The notes below the pieces were generated by a model. The model saw only the letters and a list, made by a program, of their open reading frames with translations, had not been told where the DNA came from and did no database searches. Shown in pieces: positions 1-9,088 of a stretch of 64,000 nucleotides of DNA (positions are counted from its first letter, which is position 1; the number at the start of each line of letters is the position of its first letter). Source of the DNA: UKL13-2 sp031414695 (GTDB lineage: Bacteria; Pseudomonadota; Gammaproteobacteria; Burkholderiales; Usitatibacteraceae); NCBI GenBank assembly GCA_031414695.1, contig JANNWG010000030.1, forward strand, positions 1-64,000, in the 5' to 3' direction. A program made the translations under genes and the position numbers.

Positions 1-213
1 GTCTGTTGCGGTCAAAGAAGCTGCTACACCAGCGTTAATAGCTAGCTCAAACCCTGCTTTGCCCGGTGTGATTTCACCTAATGCTGAAGTCGCTTGTGAC
101 TTAACAATGTAATCCTGATACTGCGGGATGGCGATAGCGGCTAAGATACCGATAATTGCGACTACGATCATCAATTCGATCAAGGTAAAACCTTGCTGTG
201 CTTTTTTCATCAT
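1..213 (-). CDS. pilA: Type IV major pilin PilA (partial; C-terminus beyond window)
   Basis: The 71 visible residues are the N-terminus of a type IVa pilin: a short basic leader, the prepilin peptidase site (G/F in QQGFTLIELM) and the hydrophobic alpha-1 helix that anchors and packs the subunit, with the conserved Glu5 of the mature protein. Two tandem ATG codons lie at 213 and 210; GGAG at 221-224 is 7 nt from the first. The gene continues past base 1, so the C-terminal disulfide region cannot be judged. Pilins of this type polymerise into pili for twitching, adhesion and DNA uptake. The sigma-54 promoter just upstream supports a PilS/PilR-controlled major pilin rather than a minor pseudopilin. 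Confidence 0.93.
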   Translation of the reverse strand, partial: MMKKAQQGFTLIELMIVVAIIGILAAIAIPQYQDYIVKSQATSALGEITPGKAGFELAINAGVAASLTATD

Positions 214-277
214 GAGAGTTCTCCAAAATATTTAGGGGATGGTGCAAAACATATTACGTTGTGTTCGGGTCAGTAGG

Positions 278-293
278 TGCAATCGGCGTGCCA
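278..293 (-). promoter_or_regulatory. Sigma-54 (-24/-12) promoter of the pilin gene
   Basis: On the minus strand the sequence TGGCACGCCGATTGCA matches the sigma-54 consensus TGGCAC-N5-TTGC, with the invariant GG and GC at the right spacing. It lies about 65 nt upstream of the pilin start. Major pilin genes in Proteobacteria are commonly RpoN-dependent and activated by PilR. No activator site was identified. Confidence 0.85.
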
Positions 294-595
294 ACTTTGT
301 TGCGGTCACACTTTTTGACTTTTACGTAGATGTTGGTAACTAAGTGCGTTTATATTAAGTTTATATAAATCAATTGGTTAGACTGCTTTTCTTGTTCTCT
401 TGCGTAAACTACGTACCGCGATTGCGTGAATTTATGACGTATACATTGGGCCATTATTTTTCGCCGTTTTGTTGAAGTTGTGTTTTTCAGCACAAATTTT
501 ATTTTTGCTGAAAATCGTCAACATGCAGAAATGTGCGTATTTGGTTGCGGCTTGACGTTAATTGTCACTATTGCCGTCGATTGGAGACATACCAA

Positions 596-668
596 TTAAA
601 AATGTAAATTCGCCTATCGGCGGGCAGTTTGAAGCATAAATGCTGCAAACTATCCGCCCATATTGGCG
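596..668 (-). terminator. Probable terminator hairpin of the OPT transporter gene
   Basis: Immediately after the transporter stop codon there is a long imperfect inverted repeat (outer CGCC/GGCG, inner AGTTTG/CAAACT). It is followed on the minus strand by a T-rich stretch at 598-602 a few bases later. The rest of the 214-670 gap holds the pilin promoter and otherwise AT-rich sequence in which I see no gene. Confidence 0.5.
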
Positions 669-670
669 TT

Positions 671-2668
671 TTAAATTAGCACATTAATAATCGCATTGCC
701 AATACCCATCAGTGCCGCGCCAGAGATTAAGCCTGCGCAGATTGGCTCACAGCCTTCCACCCAAAAACGATGACCCTTTGTGTCGGGTGTGGCGTTGCGC
801 GCATTTTTTCGTCCACCCATCCACCAAAAAATCATTGCACCCACCCACATCATGAGTGATGCCGCAGGTGGTAATACAACGCCAAGGCCAACGGATACCG
901 CCGATATGGGAAAGCGACCTTTAGTTTTAATGCGCAGTATTTCGAATACTGCAGCGGCCACAGCGGCAAGCGCCATTGATATTAGGGCCGATGTGGGTAG
1001 GGTGCTGACGCCTTTGGCGATAATCTCAGCCACTCCTTTCCACTGTATCGCCGCCGGAAATGAGAACGCATCTGAAACCATCGTGCTGGTTGAGCGCACA
1101 CCATTAGCGTCGGCGGGTAAAAACAATAAGTAAAACAGTGGTACAGAAGCAAGTGCGCCTGCAAAAATACCGATGACGTGGCCTATTGCCTGATGCCGTG
1201 GTTTACCGCCCAGCATGTAGCCTGGCTTTATATCTGAGAGTAGATGTGCGGAGTTAGAAGCGACCTCTGCTGTAATGCCAGCAGGAATTAAATTTGATGC
1301 TGGGTTAGAGCGATCTAGCGCACCCATCGCAAACTGAGTAATCTTCGAAGTGGCGCCCGTCGGCGCCCATGCAGTGAGCGCTACCGAATTGGTGCAGATC
1401 ACAGTCATGACGATAATTAGTGGTAGCGCTAAAAATGACAGTGTCCACGGCACACCAAAAATGTAGTGTGAAACCGCCACGACGGCTAAACCTGCAATTG
1501 GCACGCCTACATATGAAATCCACAGCGGGACCTCAATATCTTTGAGTACATCTTTATCGTCACTTTTGTTTTTTTCTTTCTTGCCCCAGCCTTTGAATAT
1601 GCCGGTGAAAAGCTCAGGCTTGGCGAAAAGCGTAATCATCGAGCCCACCACCATCATGGTGACACCCCACCATAGCGACCATTGATTGACGATCTCCGCA
1701 CGTGAAATCGGCACAATCTTGCCGCTTTCCAGCACCCGCGGTGCAATGTCGCCCAAATTAATCATGATCGGGGCGAGCACCACAAAGTTAATAAAACCAC
1801 CAAGCAAAATACTCGAAGCAATACCAATACCGATCAAGCCACCAATACCGAGCATGGCCGCGTCCAAGGTGAAGCGTAGGCCAAGTTGACGAATGTCAAC
1901 GCCGCCAATAGTGGGAATCCACGTGCCCACTTTGGCGGCAAAGTTGTAGTAATAGAGATCAAGGGATTCATGAATAAACCACGGTGTTTTTAAGCCAGCC
2001 CATTTATCCATCATCAACATTTTAAATTGCACCAACTTCATCCAGCCATTGGATGTGAGGGCTTGCCACAGCGCAGTAACTAAGGCGGTATAACCTAATA
2101 ATTTTGCTTTGTACACGCCTTCTGCAGCACTGCCGGTATAAAGCGAATCAAGCACCACGCCAACCGCGCGGCCTTCGGGAAACGGCGCTTGGTCTTCATT
2201 GATAAAGCGCCGCTTCATCGGAAACGCCAGCAGCACGCCAAAAACTGAGCATACCGTCATCCACGCGATCATGTTCCATGCGGGCACTACCTTACCGGTA
2301 ACCATCATGTATGCAGCAAGTGACGAGATAAGCGGCATCATCATATAGCCAGCGGCTGTGGCAATAGACTGTGTCGCGTTATTTTCAAGAATGGTGAAAT
2401 CACTCGCGATATTTAAGCTCGCCAAAATCCGAAAAATCGCAAACGCCATGATGACTGACGTTAGCCCTACGCCGATGCCAATGCCTGTTTTAGCGCCGAT
2501 ATAAAGTGCGGTCGCACTTAATACGCCGCCAAGCAAAAAGCCCGTAATGCCCGCGCGAATCGTCAGCTGCGGCATGTTGCCGCGATAGACATTTTTAAGC
2601 CACCATTCATCTTTTTGTTGGCGTGACCAGTTGGCGATTTGTTCTTCAGTTAGGCTTTGTATGGCCAT
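671..2668 (-). CDS. OPT-family oligopeptide transporter
   Basis: A 665-residue, very hydrophobic protein with about 14-16 membrane segments, consistent with the OPT (oligopeptide transporter) family. These are proton-coupled inner-membrane importers of small peptides or metal chelates. Family-like stretches include NNATQSIATAAGYM near residue 95 and PEGRAVGVVLDSLY near residue 163. The start at 2668 is chosen because GAGG at 2677-2680 sits 8 nt upstream; an in-frame ATG at 2701 has no comparable ribosome site. The substrate cannot be told from sequence. It appears to be monocistronic, ending in a hairpin. A peptide importer near oligopeptidase A and an asparaginase-like gene is compatible with peptide use, but that link is inference. 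Confidence 0.88.
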   Translation of the reverse strand: MAIQSLTEEQIANWSRQQKDEWWLKNVYRGNMPQLTIRAGITGFLLGGVLSATALYIGAKTGIGIGVGLTSVIMAFAIFRILASLNIASDFTILENNATQSIATAAGYMMMPLISSLAAYMMVTGKVVPAWNMIAWMTVCSVFGVLLAFPMKRRFINEDQAPFPEGRAVGVVLDSLYTGSAAEGVYKAKLLGYTALVTALWQALTSNGWMKLVQFKMLMMDKWAGLKTPWFIHESLDLYYYNFAAKVGTWIPTIGGVDIRQLGLRFTLDAAMLGIGGLIGIGIASSILLGGFINFVVLAPIMINLGDIAPRVLESGKIVPISRAEIVNQWSLWWGVTMMVVGSMITLFAKPELFTGIFKGWGKKEKNKSDDKDVLKDIEVPLWISYVGVPIAGLAVVAVSHYIFGVPWTLSFLALPLIIVMTVICTNSVALTAWAPTGATSKITQFAMGALDRSNPASNLIPAGITAEVASNSAHLLSDIKPGYMLGGKPRHQAIGHVIGIFAGALASVPLFYLLFLPADANGVRSTSTMVSDAFSFPAAIQWKGVAEIIAKGVSTLPTSALISMALAAVAAAVFEILRIKTKGRFPISAVSVGLGVVLPPAASLMMWVGAMIFWWMGGRKNARNATPDTKGHRFWVEGCEPICAGLISGAALMGIGNAIINVLI

Positions 2669-2817
2669 TATTTTTTCCTCAGTAATATTTTTTGTCGCCA
2701 ATAATGTACGTGGCGCAGATTTAAGAAATCAGTACGTAAATAAAGATTAGGTCCTACGATACTATGCATGCAGTTGAGAGCAAGAAATTGGACGACGTTA
2801 AGCCGAAATACGTAACG

Positions 2818-3306
2818 CTAACGCCGCGCTTCAAAAACCCCTTTTTTCTTATTCTTGGTCACGTTGTCCCACTCGAAGACTTGGCCGTTCATCGCTACAT
2901 ACACGCCAACGGGCAGCACCTGCGCGTAGGCTAACGCGCTGCCGAGATTAAATAAGCCATCAGAAGATCCAAATTTATACGGCACCATCGCGCCCGTGAG
3001 AATAATGGTTTTATCTTTTATCCGCGGCGCTAAGTAGCGCGCGGTGTGTTCCATGGTGTCGGTGCCGTGGGTAATGACGATGGCCTTTTCGCTGGCTTTT
3101 TTGCAGGCATTAGCAATGATTTTTCGGTCTGCATCGGTCATCAATAAGCTATCTTTCATCATTAAGGTTGTAAGCCGCGTTTTAACTAGCGAACGCGCGA
3201 GTGAAAGCATTTCTGGCACGTGGGTTTTTTTGAAATACAACTCACCATTAAGCTCGTTGTATTCTTTATCAAACGTGCCGCCTGTGACGAAGACTGCTAT
3301 TTTCAT
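2818..3306 (-). CDS. Small asparaginase-domain protein
   Basis: A 162-aa protein matching only the N-terminal domain of L-asparaginases (full enzymes are about 330 aa). It keeps the first catalytic-Thr motif TGGTFDKEY near residue 9 and the second motif HGTDTMEH near residue 79, followed by the conserved ILTGAMVPY segment. The C-terminal domain is absent and the frame closes with a clean stop. This looks like the recognised short family of stand-alone asparaginase domains rather than a fresh truncation, but activity cannot be assumed. An upstream in-frame GTG (3312) is possible; ATG 3306 has GAGAG a few bases upstream. It follows the glutathione S-transferase gene by 14 nt on the same strand, suggesting one transcript. 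Confidence 0.78.
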   Translation of the reverse strand: MKIAVFVTGGTFDKEYNELNGELYFKKTHVPEMLSLARSLVKTRLTTLMMKDSLLMTDADRKIIANACKKASEKAIVITHGTDTMEHTARYLAPRIKDKTIILTGAMVPYKFGSSDGLFNLGSALAYAQVLPVGVYVAMNGQVFEWDNVTKNKKKGVFEARR

Positions 3307-3320
3307 ATTCACTCTCTAGG

Positions 3321-3968
3321 CTAATACCAAGGCTTGAGCAGCTGCTCATTCTCATGCGCGAGAATCACGGCAGGGCGCTCGCTCATCATCGCTAAAAATT
3401 GACTAAGCTGCGGTCGTGTCCGCGCGGGGTTAGGCATATTGCGTGTCCAACGACACATCATGAAGAGAAAAATATCGGCAATTGTGTATTGCGCGCCAAG
3501 TAAAAATGGCCCGCCTGAGCGCGCCAACACGGCTTCTAATATGTCGAGCATCGGCATGATACGTGTAGTCGCATTCTGCTTAACCATCTCAATGTTTGCG
3601 ACATCCTCGCCTCCCAAGCGATGCGGATAAAAATAATGCATCAGCTCTGCTTGCAATGTATTGGTCATGTAAATAAGCCACTGGCAACATGCCGCCCGTT
3701 CTGCTGTTTGTAATAGTGGAATCAAATTACTCGCTGGAAATTTATCCGCTAAATACAGCATGATGGCGGCCGTTTCGGTGACAGTAATAGCGCCATCAAC
3801 TAATGTGGGAATAACACCAGCAGGATTTAATGCCAGATATTCAGCCGATTTTTGTTGATTATTAGCACGATCTACTAAGACTAATTCAAATGGTGCGCTG
3901 ATTTCATTGAGCATGATATGCGGCGCAAGGCTGGCATTGCTTGGGGCGTAATAGAGTTTGATGGTCAT
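3321..3968 (-). CDS. Glutathione S-transferase
   Basis: A 215-aa cytosolic GST. The thioredoxin-like N-terminal domain starts KLYYAPSNASLAPHIML, where the Ser/Asn before the helix is the usual glutathione-activating region. It contains the cis-proline segment GVIPTLVDG near residue 51 and the glutathione-binding TETAAIMLYLAD near residue 64. The all-helical C-terminal domain carries the N-capping YTIADIFLFMM motif near residue 161. It resembles beta-type bacterial GSTs, which conjugate glutathione to electrophiles or act in peroxide and thiol metabolism. The specific substrate is unknown. It is probably cotranscribed with the asparaginase-like gene downstream. Confidence 0.88.
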   Translation of the reverse strand: MTIKLYYAPSNASLAPHIMLNEISAPFELVLVDRANNQQKSAEYLALNPAGVIPTLVDGAITVTETAAIMLYLADKFPASNLIPLLQTAERAACCQWLIYMTNTLQAELMHYFYPHRLGGEDVANIEMVKQNATTRIMPMLDILEAVLARSGGPFLLGAQYTIADIFLFMMCRWTRNMPNPARTRPQLSQFLAMMSERPAVILAHENEQLLKPWY

Positions 3969-4010
3969 GCTGTCATTTTTCCTTTTCGTGATGATTGGCT
4001 TACCGACACG

Positions 4011-6068
4011 TCATGCCTCGACTAAGCCCTTTTTCTTTAGCATTGGCGTAATGGTCGGCGCTCTGCCACGAAATGAAGCGTAGGCTTGCATAGGTGGTAA
4101 CGTGCCGCCGCTGGCATAAATAAATTTTAATAGTCTGGCCGCGACTGTTGCATCAAATGGATTGCCGGCTTCGCTAAAAGCATCATAGGCGTCGGCGTCT
4201 AATACTTCTGCCCACAGATAGACATAGTAGGCCGCTGCGTAACCTGCACTGGCGAACAAATGCGAAAAATGCGGTAAGCGATGGCGCATATAAATTTCAC
4301 GCGGCATGTCGATGGCGTGTAGTTGCTCGCGTTCGAAGGCGGCGAGATCGAGATTGTCCATCGAGGTTAAGCCGTGCAACTTCATATCAACCAGCGCTGA
4401 GGCGCAAAATGTCGCCGCATCGAAGCCTTGATTAAAGGTGCGTGCCTCCAACATCTTTACAATTAATTCATCTGGAATTGATTCGTTAGTCTGAATATGT
4501 CGTGCGTGTTTTTTGAGTACCGCCGGTTCGGCGAGCCAATGTTCAAAAAGCTGTGACGGCAGCTCGACAAAATCGCGCAGCACACTCGTGCCTGATAGCC
4601 GCTCGTAATTAACGTTAGACAACATGCCGTGCAGCCCATGACCAAACTCATGAAACAGCGTGCGCGCATCATCATATGAAAGTAGCGTCGGCTCACCCGG
4701 TGCGCCTTTGGCGAAATTATTATTGTTGACGATGATCGGAAGTACCTCGCCATCAATACGGCTTTGTAGTCGATACGCATTCATCCATGCGCCGCCACGT
4801 TTGGTCGAGCGCGCAAAATTATCATGTAAAAAAAGTGCGATGGATTTACCAACTGCATTTTTTACTTCATAGGTTTTTACATCCGGGTGATAGGCGCTGA
4901 TATCGTCGCGCGCGGCAAAGGTAATGCCGAATAACTGTGTTGCACAATCAAATGCTGCCTCTGTCATCCGTTCAAGCGAAAAGTAAGGCTTGACGATCGC
5001 CTCATCAAAATCATAGCGCGCCTTGCGAATTTTTTCGGCGTAGTAAAACCAATCCCAAGGCTCAATCTTAATGGCATCACCTGCTGCAATTGCTGTGGCT
5101 TGCAAGTCATCCGCCTCCACGCTAGCCCGCGCTGAAGCGCGCGTCCAGACGTTGTTGAGTAAGTCGAGCACTGCTTGCTGGCTGCCCGCCATGGTGTCTG
5201 CAAGGGCATAATCGGCGTAGCAACTGTAGCCATGCAGTGTGGCTTGCTCTAGCCGCAGTCGCATGATTTGTTGGGCAACATTTTTATTATCAGCGTCCAT
5301 GTCGCCATCATGAAACTCACCGCGTTCAAGCCACGCTTTAAATGCTTTTTCACGCAAATCACGACGTGATGAAAATGTAAGGAATGGCACAATATGCGAG
5401 CGCGACAAGCTGATGAGATGTTTGCCCGCAATACCGCGCTCTAATGCGGCTTGGCGTGATGATGCCAAGACAAATGCAGGCAACCCTGCGATATCGGCTT
5501 CACCTTCAAGCAAAAGTTGAAATTCACCCTCATCGCGCAGGACGTTTTGACTAAATTGCGTATGCAATTTTGCCAAGTCACGCATGATGTCGCCGTAACG
5601 CGCTTTTGCCTGTGTTGATAGCATTGCACCCGCGCGTACAAAGTCCAAATGGATGCGCTCAACCAAGCGAATTTGCTCCGTGTTCAGTTCGAATTGATGA
5701 CGGCAAATATAGACGTGCTCAATACGCATGAATAAATCGGCATTGGTATAAATGGCATTGATATGCGAGGCGATGGGTGATGCCATTTCGCGTTCAACCG
5801 CACGTAATTGCGGTGAAGACTCAGAGGCTGTTAAATTTTTGAATACCCCGTCTATTCGGCGAAAAAGACGCCCCGCTTTATCAAATGCAGCTAGTGTATT
5901 TTCAAATGTAGGTGAGTCTGGATGCGCTGCAATCGTGTTTAGTTCCTCAAGATGTTTGGCCAGCGCAATGTTATAGGCAGGCGCGAAGTGTTCTGCCGTG
6001 ATTTTCGCAAACGGCGCGATGCCGAATGGCGTTTGCCACGTTTCAAGTAGAGGATTCGCGATATTCAT
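4011..6068 (-). CDS. prlC: Oligopeptidase A (M3 metallopeptidase)
   Basis: A 685-aa zinc metallopeptidase of family M3 (thimet oligopeptidase/PrlC), the expected length for OpdA. The zinc-binding motif HEFGHGLH is near residue 471, with the third ligand Glu in the following ELPSQLFEHW helix. The N-terminal IANPLLE...FGIAPFAKI opening and the C-terminal HLFASAGYAAAYYVYLWAEVLD segment are typical. OpdA is cytoplasmic, degrades short peptides and cleaved signal peptides, and helps protein turnover. It starts at 6068, divergent from apbE. No obvious operon partner is seen downstream within 40 nt except the GST gene on the same strand, which could be read through. Confidence 0.95.
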   Translation of the reverse strand: MNIANPLLETWQTPFGIAPFAKITAEHFAPAYNIALAKHLEELNTIAAHPDSPTFENTLAAFDKAGRLFRRIDGVFKNLTASESSPQLRAVEREMASPIASHINAIYTNADLFMRIEHVYICRHQFELNTEQIRLVERIHLDFVRAGAMLSTQAKARYGDIMRDLAKLHTQFSQNVLRDEGEFQLLLEGEADIAGLPAFVLASSRQAALERGIAGKHLISLSRSHIVPFLTFSSRRDLREKAFKAWLERGEFHDGDMDADNKNVAQQIMRLRLEQATLHGYSCYADYALADTMAGSQQAVLDLLNNVWTRASARASVEADDLQATAIAAGDAIKIEPWDWFYYAEKIRKARYDFDEAIVKPYFSLERMTEAAFDCATQLFGITFAARDDISAYHPDVKTYEVKNAVGKSIALFLHDNFARSTKRGGAWMNAYRLQSRIDGEVLPIIVNNNNFAKGAPGEPTLLSYDDARTLFHEFGHGLHGMLSNVNYERLSGTSVLRDFVELPSQLFEHWLAEPAVLKKHARHIQTNESIPDELIVKMLEARTFNQGFDAATFCASALVDMKLHGLTSMDNLDLAAFEREQLHAIDMPREIYMRHRLPHFSHLFASAGYAAAYYVYLWAEVLDADAYDAFSEAGNPFDATVAARLLKFIYASGGTLPPMQAYASFRGRAPTITPMLKKKGLVEA

Positions 6069-6235
6069 TGCTGTCCTTGGGTGATCAAATCAATTGAAAA
6101 GATTTTTGTAGGTAAGTATTTTGGCGTATTTTCAACAGTTGCGTTTTTAATGTCATAAATTTGTAAGCTGAGTTGAAGTTGAGTATTGTTAACTAAATGG
6201 CAACGCGACGAGCAACGACAAGCACCGTTAAAATA

Positions 6236-7135
6236 ATGCACATGCAACGCTATAAATATCCTTTCCGTGCAATGGCCTGTGACAATTCGATTGTCATCGA
6301 CGCGGCCAGCCAGAGCTTGGCGAACCATGCTGCTGAGTCGGCGATAAAAGAAGTTAAGCGCATCGAAGCTAAGTACTCGCGTTACTTAACAGACAGTGTT
6401 ATTACAACTATCAATGTCAAAGCAGGGCGGGCATCTTCAAGCAAAATAGACGCTGAAACCGCTCTATTGCTAGACTTTGCAGAGAGTTGTTATGTTGAAA
6501 GTGATGGTTTATTTGACATCACTTCTGGCGTGTTGCGCCGTGTATGGGATTTTTCGGCAGAATTTCCGCCATCGAAATTGCAAATTGCCAGCGTCTTGCC
6601 GCTAATTGGCTGGGCGAGCGTTATTCGCACCGCTAACAGCATATCGCTGCCTTTGGTAGGCATGGAGATCGACTTTGGCGGCTTTGGAAAAGAGTACGCG
6701 GCAGATCGCGCGGCGGCTGTGCTCATCGACGAAGGCATTGCCAATGGATTTGTTGATTTAGGCGGCGATGTGGTGGTGCTAGGGCCGCAAGCCGATGGCG
6801 CACCGTGGTCGCTCGGCGTTCGCCATCCGCGTGAAGAAAATCAATTATTGGTGTCATTTGATATCGCCAATGGTGCAGTGGCGACCAGCGGTGATTACGA
6901 GCGATATCTTATTCATGATGGCAAACGCTATTCACATATTTTGAACCCGCTTAGTGGTTGGCCGGTGGACGGTTTTCAGGCGGTGACAGTGTTTGCGCCG
7001 AGCTGCATGGTGGCGGGCAGCGTATCAACTATTGCCATGCTCAAAGGCGAAGCGGAAGGCGCTCGCTGGCTTGCTGCGTCACCCTTCAAAGCGCTGTCAG
7101 TAGGGTCAGATGGCAGTCTAGGGCACTACCCATAG
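6236..7135 (+). CDS. apbE: FAD:protein FMN transferase (ApbE)
   Basis: About 299 residues matching ApbE, which covalently attaches FMN from FAD to Thr of target flavoproteins such as Nqr/Rnf subunits. Seen are the N-terminal FRAMACDNSIVI segment, the RIEAKYSRYLTDS motif, the central DFGGFGKEYAADRAA nucleotide-binding region, GFVDLGGDVVVLG, and the C-terminal YSHILNPLSGWPV and SVSTIAMLKG motifs. No lipobox is present, so it looks cytoplasmic. The start is uncertain: in-frame ATGs exist at 6197, 6236 and 6242, none with a good Shine-Dalgarno. 6236 best fits the family N-terminus. It precedes glyA by 68 nt. Flavin use fits the riboflavin genes downstream, though this is not proof of a functional link. 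Confidence 0.9.
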   Translation: MHMQRYKYPFRAMACDNSIVIDAASQSLANHAAESAIKEVKRIEAKYSRYLTDSVITTINVKAGRASSSKIDAETALLLDFAESCYVESDGLFDITSGVLRRVWDFSAEFPPSKLQIASVLPLIGWASVIRTANSISLPLVGMEIDFGGFGKEYAADRAAAVLIDEGIANGFVDLGGDVVVLGPQADGAPWSLGVRHPREENQLLVSFDIANGAVATSGDYERYLIHDGKRYSHILNPLSGWPVDGFQAVTVFAPSCMVAGSVSTIAMLKGEAEGARWLAASPFKALSVGSDGSLGHYP

Positions 7136-7203
7136 CGCTTCACGGTGTCGCACATGTTAGAATTCAGGTAGTTTTTATTGATAAATATTCTCGGATAAAT
7201 ACC

Positions 7204-8472
7204 ATGCCTGATTCCTTTCAACCTAATTACACGCTTGCCAATATTGACCCGGAAATTTGGGCGGTTATTAATCAAGAAAATCATCGTCAAGAAGCGCATA
7301 TCGAGTTAATTGCTTCCGAAAATTACACCAGCCCAGCGGTAATGCAGGCGCAGGGCTCACAGCTCACCAATAAATACGCGGAAGGTTATCCAGGCAAACG
7401 CTATTACGGCGGCTGCGAATTTGTCGATGTGGCGGAAACGCTTGCTCTTGAGCGCCTCAAAAAACTTTACGGTGCTGATGTGCACGGTTGGGCGGCAAAT
7501 GTGCAGCCTAATTCTGGTTCACAGGCAAACCAGGCGGTATTTTTTGCGTTGCTGAAGCCGGGCGACACATTCCTCGGCATGAATTTAGCGATGGGTGGGC
7601 ATTTAACCCATGGCGCGTCGGTCAATATGAGTGGCAAATGGTTTAACGTTATCAGCTACGGCTTAAACGAAAAAGAAGAAATTGATTACGACGAGATGGA
7701 GCGCTTGGCGCGTGAGCATAAACCAAAGCTAATTTTGGCGGGTGCATCGGCGTATGCGCTGCGCATCGACTTTGAACGCTTTGCCAAGGTTGCCAAGGAA
7801 ATCGGCGCTATTTTTATGGTCGATATGGCGCACTATTCAGGTTTGATTGCGGCGGGTGAATATCCAAATCCTATTCCACACGCCGATGTGGTCACATCGA
7901 CCACACACAAATCATTACGTGGCCCGCGCGGTGGCATTATTTTGATGAAGCCTGAGTTAGAAAAAGCAATTAACTCCGCTATTTTCCCCGGCATACAAGG
8001 TGGGCCGTTGATGCACGTGATTGCCGCTAAAGCAGTGGCATTCAAAGAAGCGCTAGACCCATCATTCAAAATTTATCAGCAACAAGTGCTAAAAAATGCC
8101 GATGTGATGGCAAAAACATTGATCAAGCGCGGCTTACGTATTGTCTCCGGCCGTACTGAGTCTCATGTGATGTTGGTCGATCTGCGAGCTAAAAATATCA
8201 CCGGTAAAGCGGCGGAAGCGCTGCTTGGTTTAGCCCACATTACCGTCAATAAAAACGCCATACCGCATGACCCTGAAAAACCATTTGTGACGTCCGGCAT
8301 ACGACTAGGCTCGCCCGCCATGACCACGCGTGGTTTTAAAGAAGCTGAGGCCGAACTTACTGCGAATCTAATCGCCGACCTGCTCGATAACCCGACGGAT
8401 GACGCCAATACCGCTGCCGTACGTGCAAAGGTTGAAGCCTTGACCGCGCGTTTTCCGGTGTATGGCAAGTGA
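7204..8472 (+). CDS. glyA: Serine hydroxymethyltransferase
   Basis: A 422-aa PLP enzyme that interconverts serine and glycine with tetrahydrofolate, the main source of one-carbon units. The PLP lysine lies in TSTTHKSLRGPRGG near residue 235. The ELIASENYTSPAV and YAEGYPGKRYYGGCE motifs are intact. The reading frame is open farther upstream into apbE, but the family N-terminus (DPEIWAVINQENHRQ) fixes the start at ATG 7204. The segment MAHYSGLIAAGEYPNP differs slightly from the common MAHIAGLVAAG form but keeps the aspartate and histidine. glyA directly before nrdR and the rib genes is a common betaproteobacterial order. Confidence 0.97.
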   Translation: MPDSFQPNYTLANIDPEIWAVINQENHRQEAHIELIASENYTSPAVMQAQGSQLTNKYAEGYPGKRYYGGCEFVDVAETLALERLKKLYGADVHGWAANVQPNSGSQANQAVFFALLKPGDTFLGMNLAMGGHLTHGASVNMSGKWFNVISYGLNEKEEIDYDEMERLAREHKPKLILAGASAYALRIDFERFAKVAKEIGAIFMVDMAHYSGLIAAGEYPNPIPHADVVTSTTHKSLRGPRGGIILMKPELEKAINSAIFPGIQGGPLMHVIAAKAVAFKEALDPSFKIYQQQVLKNADVMAKTLIKRGLRIVSGRTESHVMLVDLRAKNITGKAAEALLGLAHITVNKNAIPHDPEKPFVTSGIRLGSPAMTTRGFKEAEAELTANLIADLLDNPTDDANTAAVRAKVEALTARFPVYGK

Positions 8473-8481
8473 ACTGCTCTT

Positions 8482-8632
8482 TGTGAACAGTAAATTGTGA
8501 ACGGTGCTTCTCAGTGAAAAGTGAACGGTGAATAGTGAACAACCACAACAATTTTAACGCGTGTTCGCGTTTACCCTTCAGCATTTACCGTTCACTGTTC
8601 ACTTTTCACTGTTCACCCTTCACCGTTCACGT
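8482..8632. repeat. Inverted array of degenerate heptamers between glyA and nrdR
   Basis: The left arm (8482-8540) is built from GTGAANN units, and the right arm (about 8572-8632) from the complementary TTCACNN unit repeated about six times. A 30-base spacer containing the palindrome CGCGTGTTCGCG separates them. Folded, the region forms one long hairpin. The core of each unit is fixed while the dinucleotide between cores varies. It ends 6 nt before the nrdR start, so it occupies the place of the ribosome site and may affect nrdR translation or read-through from glyA. Confidence 0.9.
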
Positions 8633-8638
8633 TTCAGC

Positions 8639-9088
8639 ATGAAATGCCCCTTCTGCAGCGCGCAAGAAACGCAGGTAATTGATTCGCGCGTCTCAGATGA
8701 GGGCGATCAAGTGCGTCGTCGTCGCCGCTGTACCGTCTGCCACAAACGCTTCACTACTTACGAAAACGCCGAACTGAGAATGCCGACGATTGTGAAATCC
8801 AATGGTCAGCGTGAAGATTTTTCGCGTAAAAAAATCGAGCTTAGTTTGCATCGCGCGCTGCATAAACGGTCGGTTCCTGAGGCTGATGTGGCGGGTGCCA
8901 TTGAACGCATAGAGCAAGCGCTGCTTAACGAAGCGCGTCGCGAATTACCCTCACGTAAAGTGGGCGAGATGGTGATGGAAGAATTAAAAAAACTCGATCA
9001 AGTCGGCTATGTGCGCTTCGCTTCGGTGTATCGCAGCTTCTCAGATGTGGAGGAGTTTAAGCAAGCGATTAAGGAAGCCACGAAATGA
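8639..9088 (+). CDS. nrdR: Transcriptional repressor NrdR
   Basis: A 149-aa protein with the N-terminal zinc ribbon CPFCSAQETQVIDSR...CTVCHKRFTTYE (CX2C...CX2C) followed by the ATP-cone domain (RKKIELSLHRAL). NrdR senses ATP/dATP and represses ribonucleotide reductase genes by binding NrdR boxes. The start at 8639 is fixed by the family N-terminus MKCPFC. The frame is open upstream into the repeat array, but that stretch is repeat-encoded. There is no clear Shine-Dalgarno because the repeat abuts the start. It overlaps ribD by 4 nt (ATGA), implying coupled translation. Confidence 0.97.
   Translation: MKCPFCSAQETQVIDSRVSDEGDQVRRRRRCTVCHKRFTTYENAELRMPTIVKSNGQREDFSRKKIELSLHRALHKRSVPEADVAGAIERIEQALLNEARRELPSRKVGEMVMEELKKLDQVGYVRFASVYRSFSDVEEFKQAIKEATK

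Noticed and set aside
780..1133. Plus-strand frame antisense to the OPT transporter
   Set aside because: It shadows the transporter gene, has no domain or ribosome-site support, and its codon pattern mirrors the opposite strand.
8482..8632. Possible CRISPR array before nrdR (and similarly at 25576)
   Set aside because: Units are 7-10 bp, inverted between arms, and have no spacers of regular length; no cas gene is present.
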